This document shows, in pieces, positions 8,143 to 16,889 of a stretch of 64,000 nucleotides of DNA. The DNA comes from Muricoccus nepalensis (GTDB lineage Bacteria > Pseudomonadota > Alphaproteobacteria > Acetobacterales > Acetobacteraceae). The first letter of the stretch is position 1. Every line of letters begins with the position of its first letter. The notes below the pieces were generated by a model. That model was not told where the DNA came from. It searched no databases and was given only the letters and a program-made list of their open reading frames with translations. Location: contig NZ_RCZP01000002.1 of assembly GCF_006438825.1 (NCBI RefSeq), positions 32,568-96,567 of the forward strand. The letters run 5' to 3'. Position numbers and translations under genes: made by a program.

Positions 8143-9761
8143 GCGGCGACGTCGTGGAGGCGGGCGTCGCCGCGGGCGCGCCGACGCGCGGGCCGGATTC
8201 CGAGAACTTCCCCGTTGCCTCGCGCCTGCTGGCGCCGGCGGTGCGGGGGCGGGTTCTGGCCTTCTACCGGGTCGTGCGCCTGTCGGACGACATCGCGGAC
8301 AGCCCGGACCTCGACCCCGCGGAGAAGCTGCGGCGCCTGGACGCGATCGACGCCGCGCTGGACGGGGCTCCGGGCGTGCCCGAGGCGGCGGCGCTGCGCG
8401 CGAGCGGCGCGGGGGTGGAGGAGGCGCGGGCCATGCTGACCGCCTTCCGCCGCGACGCCCGCAACGAGGGCTGCGAGGACTGGGCGGCGCTGGTGGACTA
8501 CTGCGCGCATTCCGCCGTGCCCGTGGGCCGCATCCTGCTCCGCCTGCACGGCGAGGATGCCGGGCCGGTGCCGGCGGCGGACGCGCTCTGCACCGCGCTG
8601 CAGGTGCTGAACCACCTGCAGGACATGGGCGAGGACCGCGACGCCATCGGCCGGATCTACCTGCCCCGCACCTGGATGGACGAGGTGGGCGGGGAGAGGG
8701 CGGTCTTCACCGAGGCCGCGCCGCGCCGCGCGCTGCTGGACGCGCTGCTCGACCGCTGCGAGGCGCTGCTGGACGTGGCCTCCGCCCTGCCGCATCGGCT
8801 CCGCAGCCGCCGCCTGGCGCTGGAATCGGCGACGACCATCGGCTGCGCCCGCCGCCTGCTGGCGCGGCTGCGCGCGGCGGACCCGATGGCCGGGCGCGTG
8901 GCGCTGAGCAAGGCCGACACGCTGGCGGCGCTGCTGGCCTCGCCGCGCCCGGCCTCGGACGCGGCGGTCGTGCGGGCGGCGGTGGCGCGGGCGGGGTCCT
9001 CCTTCTCGCGCGGCATGGCCTCGCTGCGGGGGGAGCGGCGGCGGGCGCTCTACGCCGTCTACGCCTTCTGCCGCGCGGTGGACGACATCGCCGACGGCGC
9101 CGCGCCCTTCGGGGAGAAGCGCGGCTTCCTGGCCGAGTGGCGCGCGAAGCTGGACGCGCCGGACTGCGCCCTCTCGCGCGAGCTGGCCTGGGCGCGGGCG
9201 CGCTTCGGGCTGCCGCGCGAGGAGTGCGTCGCCATGATCGAGGGCATGGAGACCGACGCCGCGCCGCGGCTGCGCCTGCCGGACGAGGCGGCGCTGGAGC
9301 TCTACTGCCGGCGCGTGGCGGGCAGCGTCGGCGCCATGTCGGTGCGCATCTTCGGCGCGCCGGAGGCGGTGGAGTTCGGGCTCGCGCTCGGCCGCACGCT
9401 GCAGCTCGTGAACATCCTCCGCGACATCGACGAGGACGCGGCGCGGGACCGGGTCTACATCCCCCTCTCCTGGCTCGGCCCGGACGCGGAGCCGGCGGCG
9501 CTGCTGGAGCGCCCCGACCTGCACGAGGCCTGCCACCGGCTGCTGGGACGCGCGGAGGCGGGCTTCGCGGCGGCGGAGGCGGAGCTGGCGCGCGCCGGGG
9601 CCGGCGCGGGGCCGCTCCGCCCGGCGCGGGTGATGATGTGGGCCTACCGACGCATCCTGGACCGGCTCATCGCCCGCGGCTTCCACCCGCCGCGCCTCCG
9701 CCCGCGCCTGGGCACGGCCGAGCGCGCGCGGCTGGCGGCCATGGCGCTCGGCTGGGGGTAG
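8139..9761 (+). CDS. hpnCD: HpnC-HpnD fusion: hydroxysqualene synthase joined to presqualene diphosphate synthase
   Basis: One uninterrupted 540-aa frame holds two complete squalene/phytoene-synthase-family domains. Residues about 21-265 are HpnC-like (SENFPVASRLL, first Asp motif DDIAD at 50-54, second motif LQDMGED at 160-166). Residues about 280-535 are HpnD-like (SFSRGMASL, DDIAD at 315-319, NILRDIDED at 425-433). By family knowledge HpnD condenses two farnesyl diphosphates to presqualene diphosphate and HpnC converts it to hydroxysqualene; HpnE, not in this window, reduces that to squalene. HpnC and HpnD are normally separate adjacent genes. Start GTG overlaps the previous stop. No stop codon lies between the halves; internal GTGs near 8970 have no clear ribosome site. 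The fused enzyme replaces CrtM in a C30 carotenoid operon. Confidence 0.88.
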   Translation: MSGDVVEAGVAAGAPTRGPDSENFPVASRLLAPAVRGRVLAFYRVVRLSDDIADSPDLDPAEKLRRLDAIDAALDGAPGVPEAAALRASGAGVEEARAMLTAFRRDARNEGCEDWAALVDYCAHSAVPVGRILLRLHGEDAGPVPAADALCTALQVLNHLQDMGEDRDAIGRIYLPRTWMDEVGGERAVFTEAAPRRALLDALLDRCEALLDVASALPHRLRSRRLALESATTIGCARRLLARLRAADPMAGRVALSKADTLAALLASPRPASDAAVVRAAVARAGSSFSRGMASLRGERRRALYAVYAFCRAVDDIADGAAPFGEKRGFLAEWRAKLDAPDCALSRELAWARARFGLPREECVAMIEGMETDAAPRLRLPDEAALELYCRRVAGSVGAMSVRIFGAPEAVEFGLALGRTLQLVNILRDIDEDAARDRVYIPLSWLGPDAEPAALLERPDLHEACHRLLGRAEAGFAAAEAELARAGAGAGPLRPARVMMWAYRRILDRLIARGFHPPRLRPRLGTAERARLAAMALGWG

Positions 9762-9771
9762 GGCGGGGCCG

Positions 9772-10428
9772 TCAGGCGGCCTCGCGCAGGGCGGCGCGGA
9801 TGGCGGCGGCCATGGCCTCGGATTGCTCGGCGCCGGAGACGATCACCTGCCGGCCGAGGACGACGGCCGGCACGCCCCCGAGCCCCGCGGCGCGGGCGGC
9901 GTCCTCCGCCACCTCCGCCGCGCCCTCGTCGCCCGCCAGCATCGCGGCGGCGCGGCCGGGGGGCAGGCCGGCCGCGTCCCCGATCGCCGCCAGCACCGCG
10001 GGGTCGCCGATGTCGCGGCCCTCCGCGAAGTAGGCGGCAAAGACGGCCTCGGCCACGGCGTCGGCCAGGGCCGGCCCGCCCTCCCGCGCGGCGAGGCGGA
10101 TCAGGCGGTGGCTGTCGAGGGAGTTCGGCGTGCGCTCGATCCGCTCGAAGTCGAAGGGCAGGCCGTCCTTCGCCCCCTCCGCCGCCAGGCGCGCGTCCAG
10201 CGCGCGGCCGCGCTCCACGCTGCCGAACTTGCGGGCGCGGTACTCGGCGCGCGGCATGCCGCCCGGGGGCATGGCGGGGTTGAGCTGGAAGGGGTGCCAC
10301 TGGCGCGCGAGGCGGGCGCCCTCGCCGGCCAGGACCGCCAGCGCCGCGTCCAACCGGCGCTTGCCGACCCAGCACCAGGGGCAGACCGTGTCCACCACGA
10401 CGAGCAGCGTCGTCCCCTCTTCCGGCAT
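9772..10428 (-). CDS. DsbA-family oxidoreductase, FrnE/HCCA-isomerase-like
   Basis: 218 aa thioredoxin-fold protein with a CPWC active site in DTVCPWCWVGKRR, about 15 residues from the N-terminus. A helical insertion and a C-terminal GVPAVVLG (cis-Pro) motif follow, as in FrnE-like enzymes. There is no signal peptide, which fits cytoplasmic action as a disulfide isomerase or glutathione-dependent isomerase. The ATG at 10428 is preferred over an upstream one at 10503 because AAGGAAGG lies just before it and the core fold starts there. It converges on the carotenoid operon with a 10-base gap. Confidence 0.8.
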   Translation of the reverse strand: MPEEGTTLLVVVDTVCPWCWVGKRRLDAALAVLAGEGARLARQWHPFQLNPAMPPGGMPRAEYRARKFGSVERGRALDARLAAEGAKDGLPFDFERIERTPNSLDSHRLIRLAAREGGPALADAVAEAVFAAYFAEGRDIGDPAVLAAIGDAAGLPPGRAAAMLAGDEGAAEVAEDAARAAGLGGVPAVVLGRQVIVSGAEQSEAMAAAIRAALREAA

Positions 10429-10600
10429 GGCGCGGCCCTTCCTTTCCCGGTGCCCGGGGATGCAACCACGCGGCGCGCGCGGCGGCCACGGGGCCGGTTT
10501 CACCGCTTGGCGAGCCGCGGGCCCGCTTCACCGGTTCTTGAGAGAAAGCTCCCCCTTATTGCCGCGTTGTGGCTGCGGACGGATTTTCGGGTGGAACGAC

Positions 10601-11413
10601 GTGTGGCGTAACGGATTGATCCTCGCCGGGCTCCTGGCGCTGGGCGGGTGCTGGGAGGAGGCCCCGCCGAAGGGCCAGGCCGCCGCGGCGCCGCGCGGGG
10701 GCGACGTGGTGGCGCAGGTGAAGGTGGCGGCGGAGGAGCGCGTGCGGGCGGTGGCGCGCGAGGCCGACACGCTCCGCTTCCGCGCCGTCGAGGCGCATCG
10801 CCAGGCCATGCCCGACACCTACGCCGTCTGCGGGCAGGCGAACGTCTCGGGCGGGGCCGTGTTCATCCCCTTCGTCTCCGTGGTGAAGACCGCGGGCGGG
10901 GTGACGGAGGTGGAGCAGCACATCGGCCGCACGAACATCGAGGCGACGCGCGTCTACGTGGAGCTCGTCAGCCGCTGCTTCGACGGCGGCGGGCCGGTGC
11001 AGCGGGCGGGCGGGGGCACGGTGTCCTCGCCGACGCCGCCGCTGCCCAACGGGCTGCCGATCCTCGAGCAGGTGGGCGAGGGACCGGCCCCTGCCACGGC
11101 CCCGGCCGTGGCCCCGCCGGGCCCGACCGCCTCGGCGCCGGCCGTGCCGGTGCAGCCGAGCGGCGGCACGCTCGTCATGCGGCAGAACGGCAACCTCCGG
11201 GCCTCGCCCGGCGGGGGCGGGGCGGTGCTGCGGGTGGCGCGCCCGGGCGCCGTGCTGACGATCTTCGGCACCGCGCCGGGCGGCTGGTACCAGGTGGGCG
11301 AGGGCGCGCCCGAGGGCTGGATCCATGGCAGCGTGGCGACCGTGCAGCCCTACGGGCCGGAAGGGGCGGCGCGGCGCCCGCTCCCGCTCGGATCCTTCGC
11401 CTCGACGCAGTAG
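10601..11413 (+). CDS. Lipoprotein with C-terminal bacterial SH3 domain
   Basis: 270 aa. The N-terminus (MWRNGLILAGLLALGGC) is a short signal peptide ending in a lipobox with Cys 17, so the mature protein is probably anchored in a membrane. A middle region of about 110 residues contains two cysteines and no recognised domain. A Pro/Ala linker follows, and residues about 190-255 form an SH3-type module (NGNLRASPGGG, GWYQVG, EGWIHGSVA) that in other envelope proteins binds peptidoglycan or protein. The start is GTG at 10601; the longer open frame upstream lacks signal character. The function is not known. Confidence 0.7.
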   Translation: MWRNGLILAGLLALGGCWEEAPPKGQAAAAPRGGDVVAQVKVAAEERVRAVAREADTLRFRAVEAHRQAMPDTYAVCGQANVSGGAVFIPFVSVVKTAGGVTEVEQHIGRTNIEATRVYVELVSRCFDGGGPVQRAGGGTVSSPTPPLPNGLPILEQVGEGPAPATAPAVAPPGPTASAPAVPVQPSGGTLVMRQNGNLRASPGGGGAVLRVARPGAVLTIFGTAPGGWYQVGEGAPEGWIHGSVATVQPYGPEGAARRPLPLGSFASTQ

Positions 11414-11510
11414 CGGGCGCCCTTCGGGGCCATCGCCCGCCCGGGGGGCGGGGTGCCGCGGGGTGACCCTCCGCGGCCCGGGGCGCCGGCCGGGAGGCCC
11501 CTCCGGCGGC

Positions 11511-11520
11511 GTTTCGAAAC
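11511..11520. promoter_or_regulatory. Palindrome GTTTCGAAAC upstream of the binding-protein/GGDEF-EAL pair
   Basis: A perfect 10-bp palindrome lies 65 bases before the TTG start of the PstS-like gene. It is followed by two TTAGGG units at 11525 and 11537. It is one of few AT-containing stretches in this 172-base gap and could be an operator or promoter part. No regulator is identified. Confidence 0.25.
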
Positions 11521-11585
11521 CGGGTTAGGGGTTGCTTAGGGTCGCCGCCGGATGATGCCGACCGAGCATCTCCGGGGCCACGACC

Positions 11586-12404
11586 TTGCGAAACCGTCTC
11601 CCGATCCTGTCGGCCGGCCTGGCCGCCCTGCTGGCCCTGTCGGCGCTGCCGGCCCGGGCGGCCGACGTGCTGCGGGTCGGCGGGACGGGTGGGGCCACGG
11701 CCCTGCTGGCGCATCTGGGCAAGCCCTTCACCCGGCAGACCGGCATCGTCGTCGAGGTGATCCCGAGCCTGGGCAGCGGCGGGGGCATCGCCGCCACCGC
11801 GGACGGCGTGCTCGACCTTGCCGTCTCCGGCCGCCCCCTCTCCGCCGCCGAGAAGGCGCGCGGCCTGGTCCAGGCGGCCGCGGTGCGCACCCCTTACGTG
11901 CTCGCCACCTCCCACCGCGCACCGCCCGCCATGACCGAGTCGGAGGTCGTCGGCGCCTATGCGTCGGAGACGGCGAGCTGGCCGGACGGGTCGCCGATCA
12001 AGCTCGTCCTGCGGCCGCGCGCGGAGAGCGACAACCAGGTGCTGGCGGCCCTCTTCCCCGGCATGGGCGCGGCGCTGGACGGGGCGCGCCGGCGGCCCGA
12101 GCTGCCGGTCGCGGCCACGGACCAGGACAACGCCGACGCGGCCGAGGGCCTGAGGGGTTCGCTCATCGGCACGACCTACACCCAGGTCGTCATGGAGGAG
12201 CGCAACCTCCGCATGATCGCGATTGGCGGAGTCGCGCCCTCGATCGAGTCCTTCGAGAGCGGGGCCTACCGCCACACGAAGGTGTTCCACGTCATCCACG
12301 CGCAGCGGCCGGGGGGCGTGGCCGAGCGGTTCGTGCGGTTCCTGCGGAGCGAGGAGGGCGTGCGCGCGCTGCGCGAGGCCGGCTGCCTGCCGGCCGCCGA
12401 CTAG
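11586..12404 (+). CDS. PstS-like periplasmic substrate-binding protein
   Basis: 272 aa with a clear Sec signal peptide (RNRLPILSAGLAALLAL then ARAAD). The mature part begins VLRVGGTGGATALL, like type-2 periplasmic binding proteins of the phosphate-binding group, and contains LAVSGRPLS and SDNQVLAALFPGM. The start is TTG at 11586, because two nearby ATGs (11552, 11555) are out of frame. No ABC permease or ATPase is near. Instead the gene is followed after 9 bases by a membrane GGDEF/EAL protein, suggesting that this protein senses a small anion or ligand and passes the signal to that protein. The ligand is unknown. Confidence 0.75.
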   Translation: MRNRLPILSAGLAALLALSALPARAADVLRVGGTGGATALLAHLGKPFTRQTGIVVEVIPSLGSGGGIAATADGVLDLAVSGRPLSAAEKARGLVQAAAVRTPYVLATSHRAPPAMTESEVVGAYASETASWPDGSPIKLVLRPRAESDNQVLAALFPGMGAALDGARRRPELPVAATDQDNADAAEGLRGSLIGTTYTQVVMEERNLRMIAIGGVAPSIESFESGAYRHTKVFHVIHAQRPGGVAERFVRFLRSEEGVRALREAGCLPAAD

Positions 12405-12413
12405 GCCCCGCCC

Positions 12414-14642
12414 GTGCGCCTGCCCCATATCCGGAACCTCGTCAGCGGGATCGGCCTGCTCGTCGCCCTGGTGACGGCGCTCGCGGTGCCGGTGGGGTAC
12501 TTCGCGGTCCGCTCCTCCGACGCCGCCGCGGCGCTCGGCTTCAAGGCAAGCCTGAGCGCGGGCCGCGCCGCGAAGTACATCTTCACCTACGAGCGCCTGT
12601 GGCAGTACCAGCAGGTGCGCCTGGCCGAGATGATCGAGCTGCCCGACGAGCGGGGCGAGCGGGTGCGCCAGCGCATCGTCGATCTCACGGGAAAGGTGGT
12701 CCTGCAGGAGGCGGGCGACCTGCCGTTCCCGGTGCAGATGGTCCGGCAGCCGATCGTGGTCCGCGGCGAGACCGTCGCCTGGCTGGAGGCGGAGACGACC
12801 CAGCGCCCCCTGCTGGTCAGCACGGGCCTCGTGGCCGTGGTCAGCTCCGTCCTGGGCCTGCTGGCCTGGCTGACGGTGCGCCTGCTGCCGCTCCGCGTGC
12901 TGGACCAGACCCTGCTCAGGCTGTCCACCGAGAGCGCGCGCTTCCAGGCCGCGCTCGACAACATGACGCAGGGGCTGTGCCTGTTCGACGCCCGGCACCG
13001 GCTGGTGGTGCACAACCGGCGCTTCGTCGCGATGTTCGGCGCGCCCGCCGCGGGCGCGGCCGCGTCCGGGCTGCTGCCGGGCCACCACCTGGGCCGGCTG
13101 TTCGTGCCGCCCGACCCGCAGCGGCCCGACGAGCAGGACGGCGGCACGCACGAGCTGGCGGACGGGCGCGTGATCCAGATCTCGCGTCAGGCCGTCGCTG
13201 GCGAGGGCTGGGTCGCCACCTTCGAGGACGTTACGGAGCGCAAGCGGTCCGGCGAGCGGCTGTCGCACATGGCGCGGCACGATGCGCTCACCGGCCTGCC
13301 CAACCGCGTGCTGTTCCGCGAGCACATGGAGCGCGTCCTGCCGCGCCTGCGCCGCGGGGAACCTCTGGCCGTGCTCTGCCTCGACCTGGACGGCTTCAAG
13401 GGGGTGAACGACACGCTCGGCCACCCCGCGGGGGACGAGCTGCTCCGCGCCGTCTCCCGGCGCCTGCGCGACAGCACGCGCGAGACCGACCTCGTCGCGC
13501 GGCTCGGGGGCGACGAGTTCGCCATCGTCCAGGTGGGGGCGGAGCAGCCGCAGAGCGCGGCGGCGCTGGCCGATCGCCTGGTGGAGGCGCTGCGGGAGCC
13601 CTTCGACCTGCAGGGCCAATGGGTCGAGATCGGCACCAGCATCGGCGTCGTGCTGGCCGACGAGGGGATGGGCACGGCGGACGAGCTGCTGCGGAACGGC
13701 GACATCGCCCTCTACCGCGCCAAGGCCGCGGGGCGGGGGACGTGGCGCCTCTTCGAGCCGGAGATGGACACCGAGATCCAGAAGCGGCGGCAGGCGGAGA
13801 TCGACCTGCGCCGCGCCATCGCGGAGGAGCAGTTCGAGGTCCATTACCAGCCGCTGATCGAGGCGCGCGGGGGGGTGCTGACGGGCTTCGAGGCGTTGCT
13901 GCGCTGGCACCACCCCGAGCGCGGGATGATCTCGCCGGCCGAGTTCATCCCGCTCGCGGAGGAGATCGGCCTCATCCGGGCCATCGGCGCCTGGGTCCTG
14001 CGCAAGGCCTGCGCCGACGCGGCCGGATGGCCCGGGCACGTCCGGATCGCGATCAACCTCTCGCCCGTGCAGTTCGTCAACGGCCACCTGGTGCAGGAGG
14101 TCGAGCAGGCGCTGGCCTCGGCCGGGCTGGCGGCGAGCCGCCTCGAGCTGGAGATCACGGAGTCCGTGCTGCTGCAGGACAACGACGCGACGCTCGGCGT
14201 GCTGCACCGGCTGCACGACCTCGGCGTCCGCATCTCCATGGACGACTTCGGCACCGGCTATTCCAGCCTCAGCTACCTGCGCCGCTTCCCCTTCGACAAG
14301 ATCAAGATCGACCAGAGCTTCGTGCGCAACCTCGGCGGGGAGAAGGGCAGCATCGAGATCATCCGCGCGGTGGTGGGGCTGGGGAAGGCGCTGGGCATGA
14401 ACGTCCTCGCCGAAGGGGTGGAGACGGCGGAGCAGCGCGGCATCCTGGAGGTCGAGGGATGCGACGAGCTGCAGGGCTACCTGTTCAGCCAGCCCCGGCC
14501 GGTGCGGGACGTGCCGGCCATCATCGCGGCCCATCCCATGGCAAGGGACGCGGCGGCGCGCGGCCCCCTGCTGGTCGTCGACAACGCCGGGGAAGGGCGG
14601 GCCGAGGCGGCACCGTCCGGCGGGGCGGCGGCTCGCGCGTGA
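12414..14642 (+). CDS. Membrane sensor with PAS, GGDEF and EAL domains (c-di-GMP turnover)
   Basis: 742 aa. A transmembrane helix (about 10-32), a periplasmic segment of about 100 residues and a second helix (about 133-157) precede a PAS-like domain (175-275), GGDEF (about 285-445) and EAL (about 460-705). GGDEF is intact (365-369) and RETD at 356-359 is a correctly spaced inhibitory I-site. EALLR at 493-497 and later acidic motifs (EITES, DDFGTGYSS) are intact too, so both cyclase and phosphodiesterase activities are possible. The GTG start is 9 bases after the binding-protein stop. The small periplasmic domain is the natural place to contact that protein. Confidence 0.88.
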   Translation: MRLPHIRNLVSGIGLLVALVTALAVPVGYFAVRSSDAAAALGFKASLSAGRAAKYIFTYERLWQYQQVRLAEMIELPDERGERVRQRIVDLTGKVVLQEAGDLPFPVQMVRQPIVVRGETVAWLEAETTQRPLLVSTGLVAVVSSVLGLLAWLTVRLLPLRVLDQTLLRLSTESARFQAALDNMTQGLCLFDARHRLVVHNRRFVAMFGAPAAGAAASGLLPGHHLGRLFVPPDPQRPDEQDGGTHELADGRVIQISRQAVAGEGWVATFEDVTERKRSGERLSHMARHDALTGLPNRVLFREHMERVLPRLRRGEPLAVLCLDLDGFKGVNDTLGHPAGDELLRAVSRRLRDSTRETDLVARLGGDEFAIVQVGAEQPQSAAALADRLVEALREPFDLQGQWVEIGTSIGVVLADEGMGTADELLRNGDIALYRAKAAGRGTWRLFEPEMDTEIQKRRQAEIDLRRAIAEEQFEVHYQPLIEARGGVLTGFEALLRWHHPERGMISPAEFIPLAEEIGLIRAIGAWVLRKACADAAGWPGHVRIAINLSPVQFVNGHLVQEVEQALASAGLAASRLELEITESVLLQDNDATLGVLHRLHDLGVRISMDDFGTGYSSLSYLRRFPFDKIKIDQSFVRNLGGEKGSIEIIRAVVGLGKALGMNVLAEGVETAEQRGILEVEGCDELQGYLFSQPRPVRDVPAIIAAHPMARDAAARGPLLVVDNAGEGRAEAAPSGGAAARA

Positions 14643-14659
14643 CGCGCTTCGCCCCGGAA

Positions 14660-14745
14660 TGGTCCCCCCTGCCGGATTCGAACCGGCACACCCCTGCGGG
14701 TGAGCGATTTTAAGTCGCCTGCGTCTACCGTTCCGCCAAGGGGGG
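14660..14745 (-). tRNA. tRNA-Leu (anticodon TAA)
   Basis: On the minus strand the acceptor stem CCCCCCT pairs with AGGGGGG, the D arm begins GGCGGAACGGTAGACGC, the anticodon loop CTTAAAA gives anticodon TAA, a long variable arm is present as in class II tRNAs, and the T arm is GCCGG-TTCGAAT-CCGGC. Discriminator A is followed by an encoded CCA (complement of 14660-14662). Length is 86 with CCA. The tRNA reads leucine codon TTA, which is very rare at this GC content. Confidence 0.95.
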
Positions 14746-14776
14746 CCGCCGCATCATAGCGCGCCCAGCCGGTCCG

Positions 14777-16828
14777 TCACGCCGCCGGGCGGGCCGCCAC
14801 GCGCGCGGCGCCCCCGGCGCCGGAGACCGCCTCGATCAGCATCCGCTCCGTCAGGATCTGCGGCAGCACCACGGGGGCGCCGCCGCCCGCGGGGTAGAGG
14901 AGGTAGAGCGGCACCCCGTCGCGCCCGCTCTCCCGCAGGAGGGCGGAGATGGCGGGGTCGCCGCGGGTCCAGTCCCCGGTCAGCAGGGCCACGCCCTCCC
15001 GCGCGAAGGCGGCGCGGGTGGCGGCGGTGTCGAGGGCCACGCGCTCGTTCACGCGGCAGGTGATGCACCAGGCCGCCGTCAGGTTCACGAAGACCGGGCG
15101 GCCCTCCGCCCGCAGCGCCGCGACGCGCGCGGCGGACCAGGCCTCGCCGCCCGCCTCGGCCACGGGCGGCGCCCCGCGCGAGACCTGGGGAAGGAGGGCG
15201 AGCGCCGCCAGCAGCGCCAGCGCCGCCGCGCCGCGCCCGACCCGTGCCCCCTTGGCCGAGGCCGCCTGAGCGGCGCCGAGGGCCCAGGCCGCGAAGCCCA
15301 CCAGCACGGCACCGGCCAGCACCCAGGCGGCGCCCTCCGGCCCCGCCTGCACCATGACCACCCAGGCGAGCCAGGCCGCCGCCGCGTACATCGGGAAGGC
15401 GAGGACGCCGCGCAGCCGCTCCATCCAGGCGCCGGGGCGGGGCAGGAGGCGGGCGAGGCTGGGGAAGGCCGCGAGCAGCGCGTGGGGCGCGGCCATGCCG
15501 AGGCCCATGGCGCCGAAGACGGCCAGCGACGCGGCCGGCGGCAGGGCCAGCGCCGCGCCCAGGGCCGCGGCCATGAAGGGGGCCGTGCAGGGCGTCGCCA
15601 CCACCACGGCCAGCGCGCCGGCGCCGAAGCTGCCCGTCCGCCCGCCGCCGGAGGGGCCGCCCACCGCGAAGACGCCGGACAGGTTCAGCCCCACCGCCAG
15701 CATCAGCCAGGCGAGGCCGGCGACGAAGGCGGGCGCCGTGAACTGGAAGCCCCAGCCCGCCGCCGAGCCCGCCAGCCGCGCGGCCACGAGGGCGCCGCCG
15801 ATGGCGAGGAAGGCCGCGACCACGCCCGCCACATAGGCCAGCGCCTCCGCCCGCACCGCCGCGCGCGGGGCGCCGGAGAGGCGCGCGAGGCCCATCGCCT
15901 TCATCGCCAGCACGGGGAAGACGCAGGGCATGAGGTTGAGGATGAGCCCGCCGAGCGCGGCCCAGAACACCACCCGCAGGAGGCCCGCGCCGGCCTCCGG
16001 CACCGGGCCGGGCGCGGCGGAGACCGTGTAGGCGCTACGCACCCCGGCCGCGTCGGTGAGGGCGACCACGCCCGAGACCGCCGCCGGCACCGCCGCCGCC
16101 CCGCGCTTGAGCGAGAGCACGAGCGCGCCGTCCCGCAGCGAGAGAGGCTGGGGGGCGGCGTTGTCGATCAGGCCGGGCTCGTCGGGGAAGAAGAAGGCGT
16201 TGCGCACCGAGGCCGGGGCGAGGCCGGGGCCGGAGAGCTCGACGGCGCCGCGCCCGCCGTCGAAGCCCGCGCGGACCGCGAAGGGGGAGGGGCGGGGCAG
16301 GGCGCCCTCGGCGGCGCGGAAGAGGCTCGCTGCCGCCGGGTCAGGCCGCGGCGCGGCCTCCACGGGCAGGTCGAGGCGGAAGGAGCCCTCCTCGGGGATG
16401 CAGAGGTCGGCGCAGACGAGCCAGCGCGCGGTGCCCTCGATCGTGAGGAGGCGCCCGGGCGCGATGCCCTCGGGCGGGGTGACCGTGAGAGGGAAGACGG
16501 CCTCGCCGAGGTAGCCGAAGTTCACCAGCGGACCGTAGGGAATGCGGGTGGGCGCGGGGAAGGCCAGGGGGCCGGCCGTGCCGCCGTCGGGCAGGGAGAG
16601 CTCGAGCGAGGGCGCCTCCCCGGCGTCGCCCGGGTTGGTCCAGTAGGTGTGCCAGCCCGGCGCCAGCACCTGGCGCAGCGCGAGGCGGAAGGGCTGGCCG
16701 GGCGCGACCGCCGCCGCCTCGGTCACCAGCGTCACGCGCGCGCGGGGGGAGGCCACGGCGGCGCTCTCGGCCGCGCGGGCGGCGCCGGGCAGCAGCAGGG
16801 CCGCCAGCAGCAGGAGGAGGGCGCGCAT
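14777..16828 (-). CDS. DsbD/ScsB-type thiol:disulfide interchange protein
   Basis: 683 aa. A signal peptide (MRALLLLLAALLL, ending near ARAAE) leads to a DsbD-alpha-like periplasmic domain with VCADLCIPEEG. About eight transmembrane segments follow, carrying the two redox cysteines in LMPCVFPVL and ATPCTAPFMA. The C-terminal thioredoxin domain has active site AAWCITCRVN. The family moves electrons from cytoplasmic thioredoxin to periplasmic disulfide isomerases or cytochrome c maturation. The domain order matches DsbD/ScsB, slightly longer than E. coli DsbD. The ATG at 16828 is chosen because the signal peptide starts there; an in-frame start at 16864 would add a basic, non-hydrophobic leader. 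Confidence 0.88.
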   Translation of the reverse strand: MRALLLLLAALLLPGAARAAESAAVASPRARVTLVTEAAAVAPGQPFRLALRQVLAPGWHTYWTNPGDAGEAPSLELSLPDGGTAGPLAFPAPTRIPYGPLVNFGYLGEAVFPLTVTPPEGIAPGRLLTIEGTARWLVCADLCIPEEGSFRLDLPVEAAPRPDPAAASLFRAAEGALPRPSPFAVRAGFDGGRGAVELSGPGLAPASVRNAFFFPDEPGLIDNAAPQPLSLRDGALVLSLKRGAAAVPAAVSGVVALTDAAGVRSAYTVSAAPGPVPEAGAGLLRVVFWAALGGLILNLMPCVFPVLAMKAMGLARLSGAPRAAVRAEALAYVAGVVAAFLAIGGALVAARLAGSAAGWGFQFTAPAFVAGLAWLMLAVGLNLSGVFAVGGPSGGGRTGSFGAGALAVVVATPCTAPFMAAALGAALALPPAASLAVFGAMGLGMAAPHALLAAFPSLARLLPRPGAWMERLRGVLAFPMYAAAAWLAWVVMVQAGPEGAAWVLAGAVLVGFAAWALGAAQAASAKGARVGRGAAALALLAALALLPQVSRGAPPVAEAGGEAWSAARVAALRAEGRPVFVNLTAAWCITCRVNERVALDTAATRAAFAREGVALLTGDWTRGDPAISALLRESGRDGVPLYLLYPAGGGAPVVLPQILTERMLIEAVSGAGGAARVAARPAA

Positions 16829-16889
16829 CAGCACGGCATAGGGCCGATGCGGCGCCCGCCGCAACGCCCGGCGCGGACCGGGCGGGGCA

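Noticed and set aside
11481-11510. GC-rich hairpin after the SH3 lipoprotein as a terminator
   Set aside because: The stem is poorly defined against the GC-rich background and no T run follows.
11175-14534. 1119-codon minus-strand frame across the binding protein and GGDEF/EAL genes
   Set aside because: Same reason: composition is a reading shadow and the opposite strand encodes intact known domains.
14660-14745. tRNA-Leu as an integration site for a mobile element
   Set aside because: No integrase, no repeat of the tRNA 3' end and no change of composition was seen on either side.
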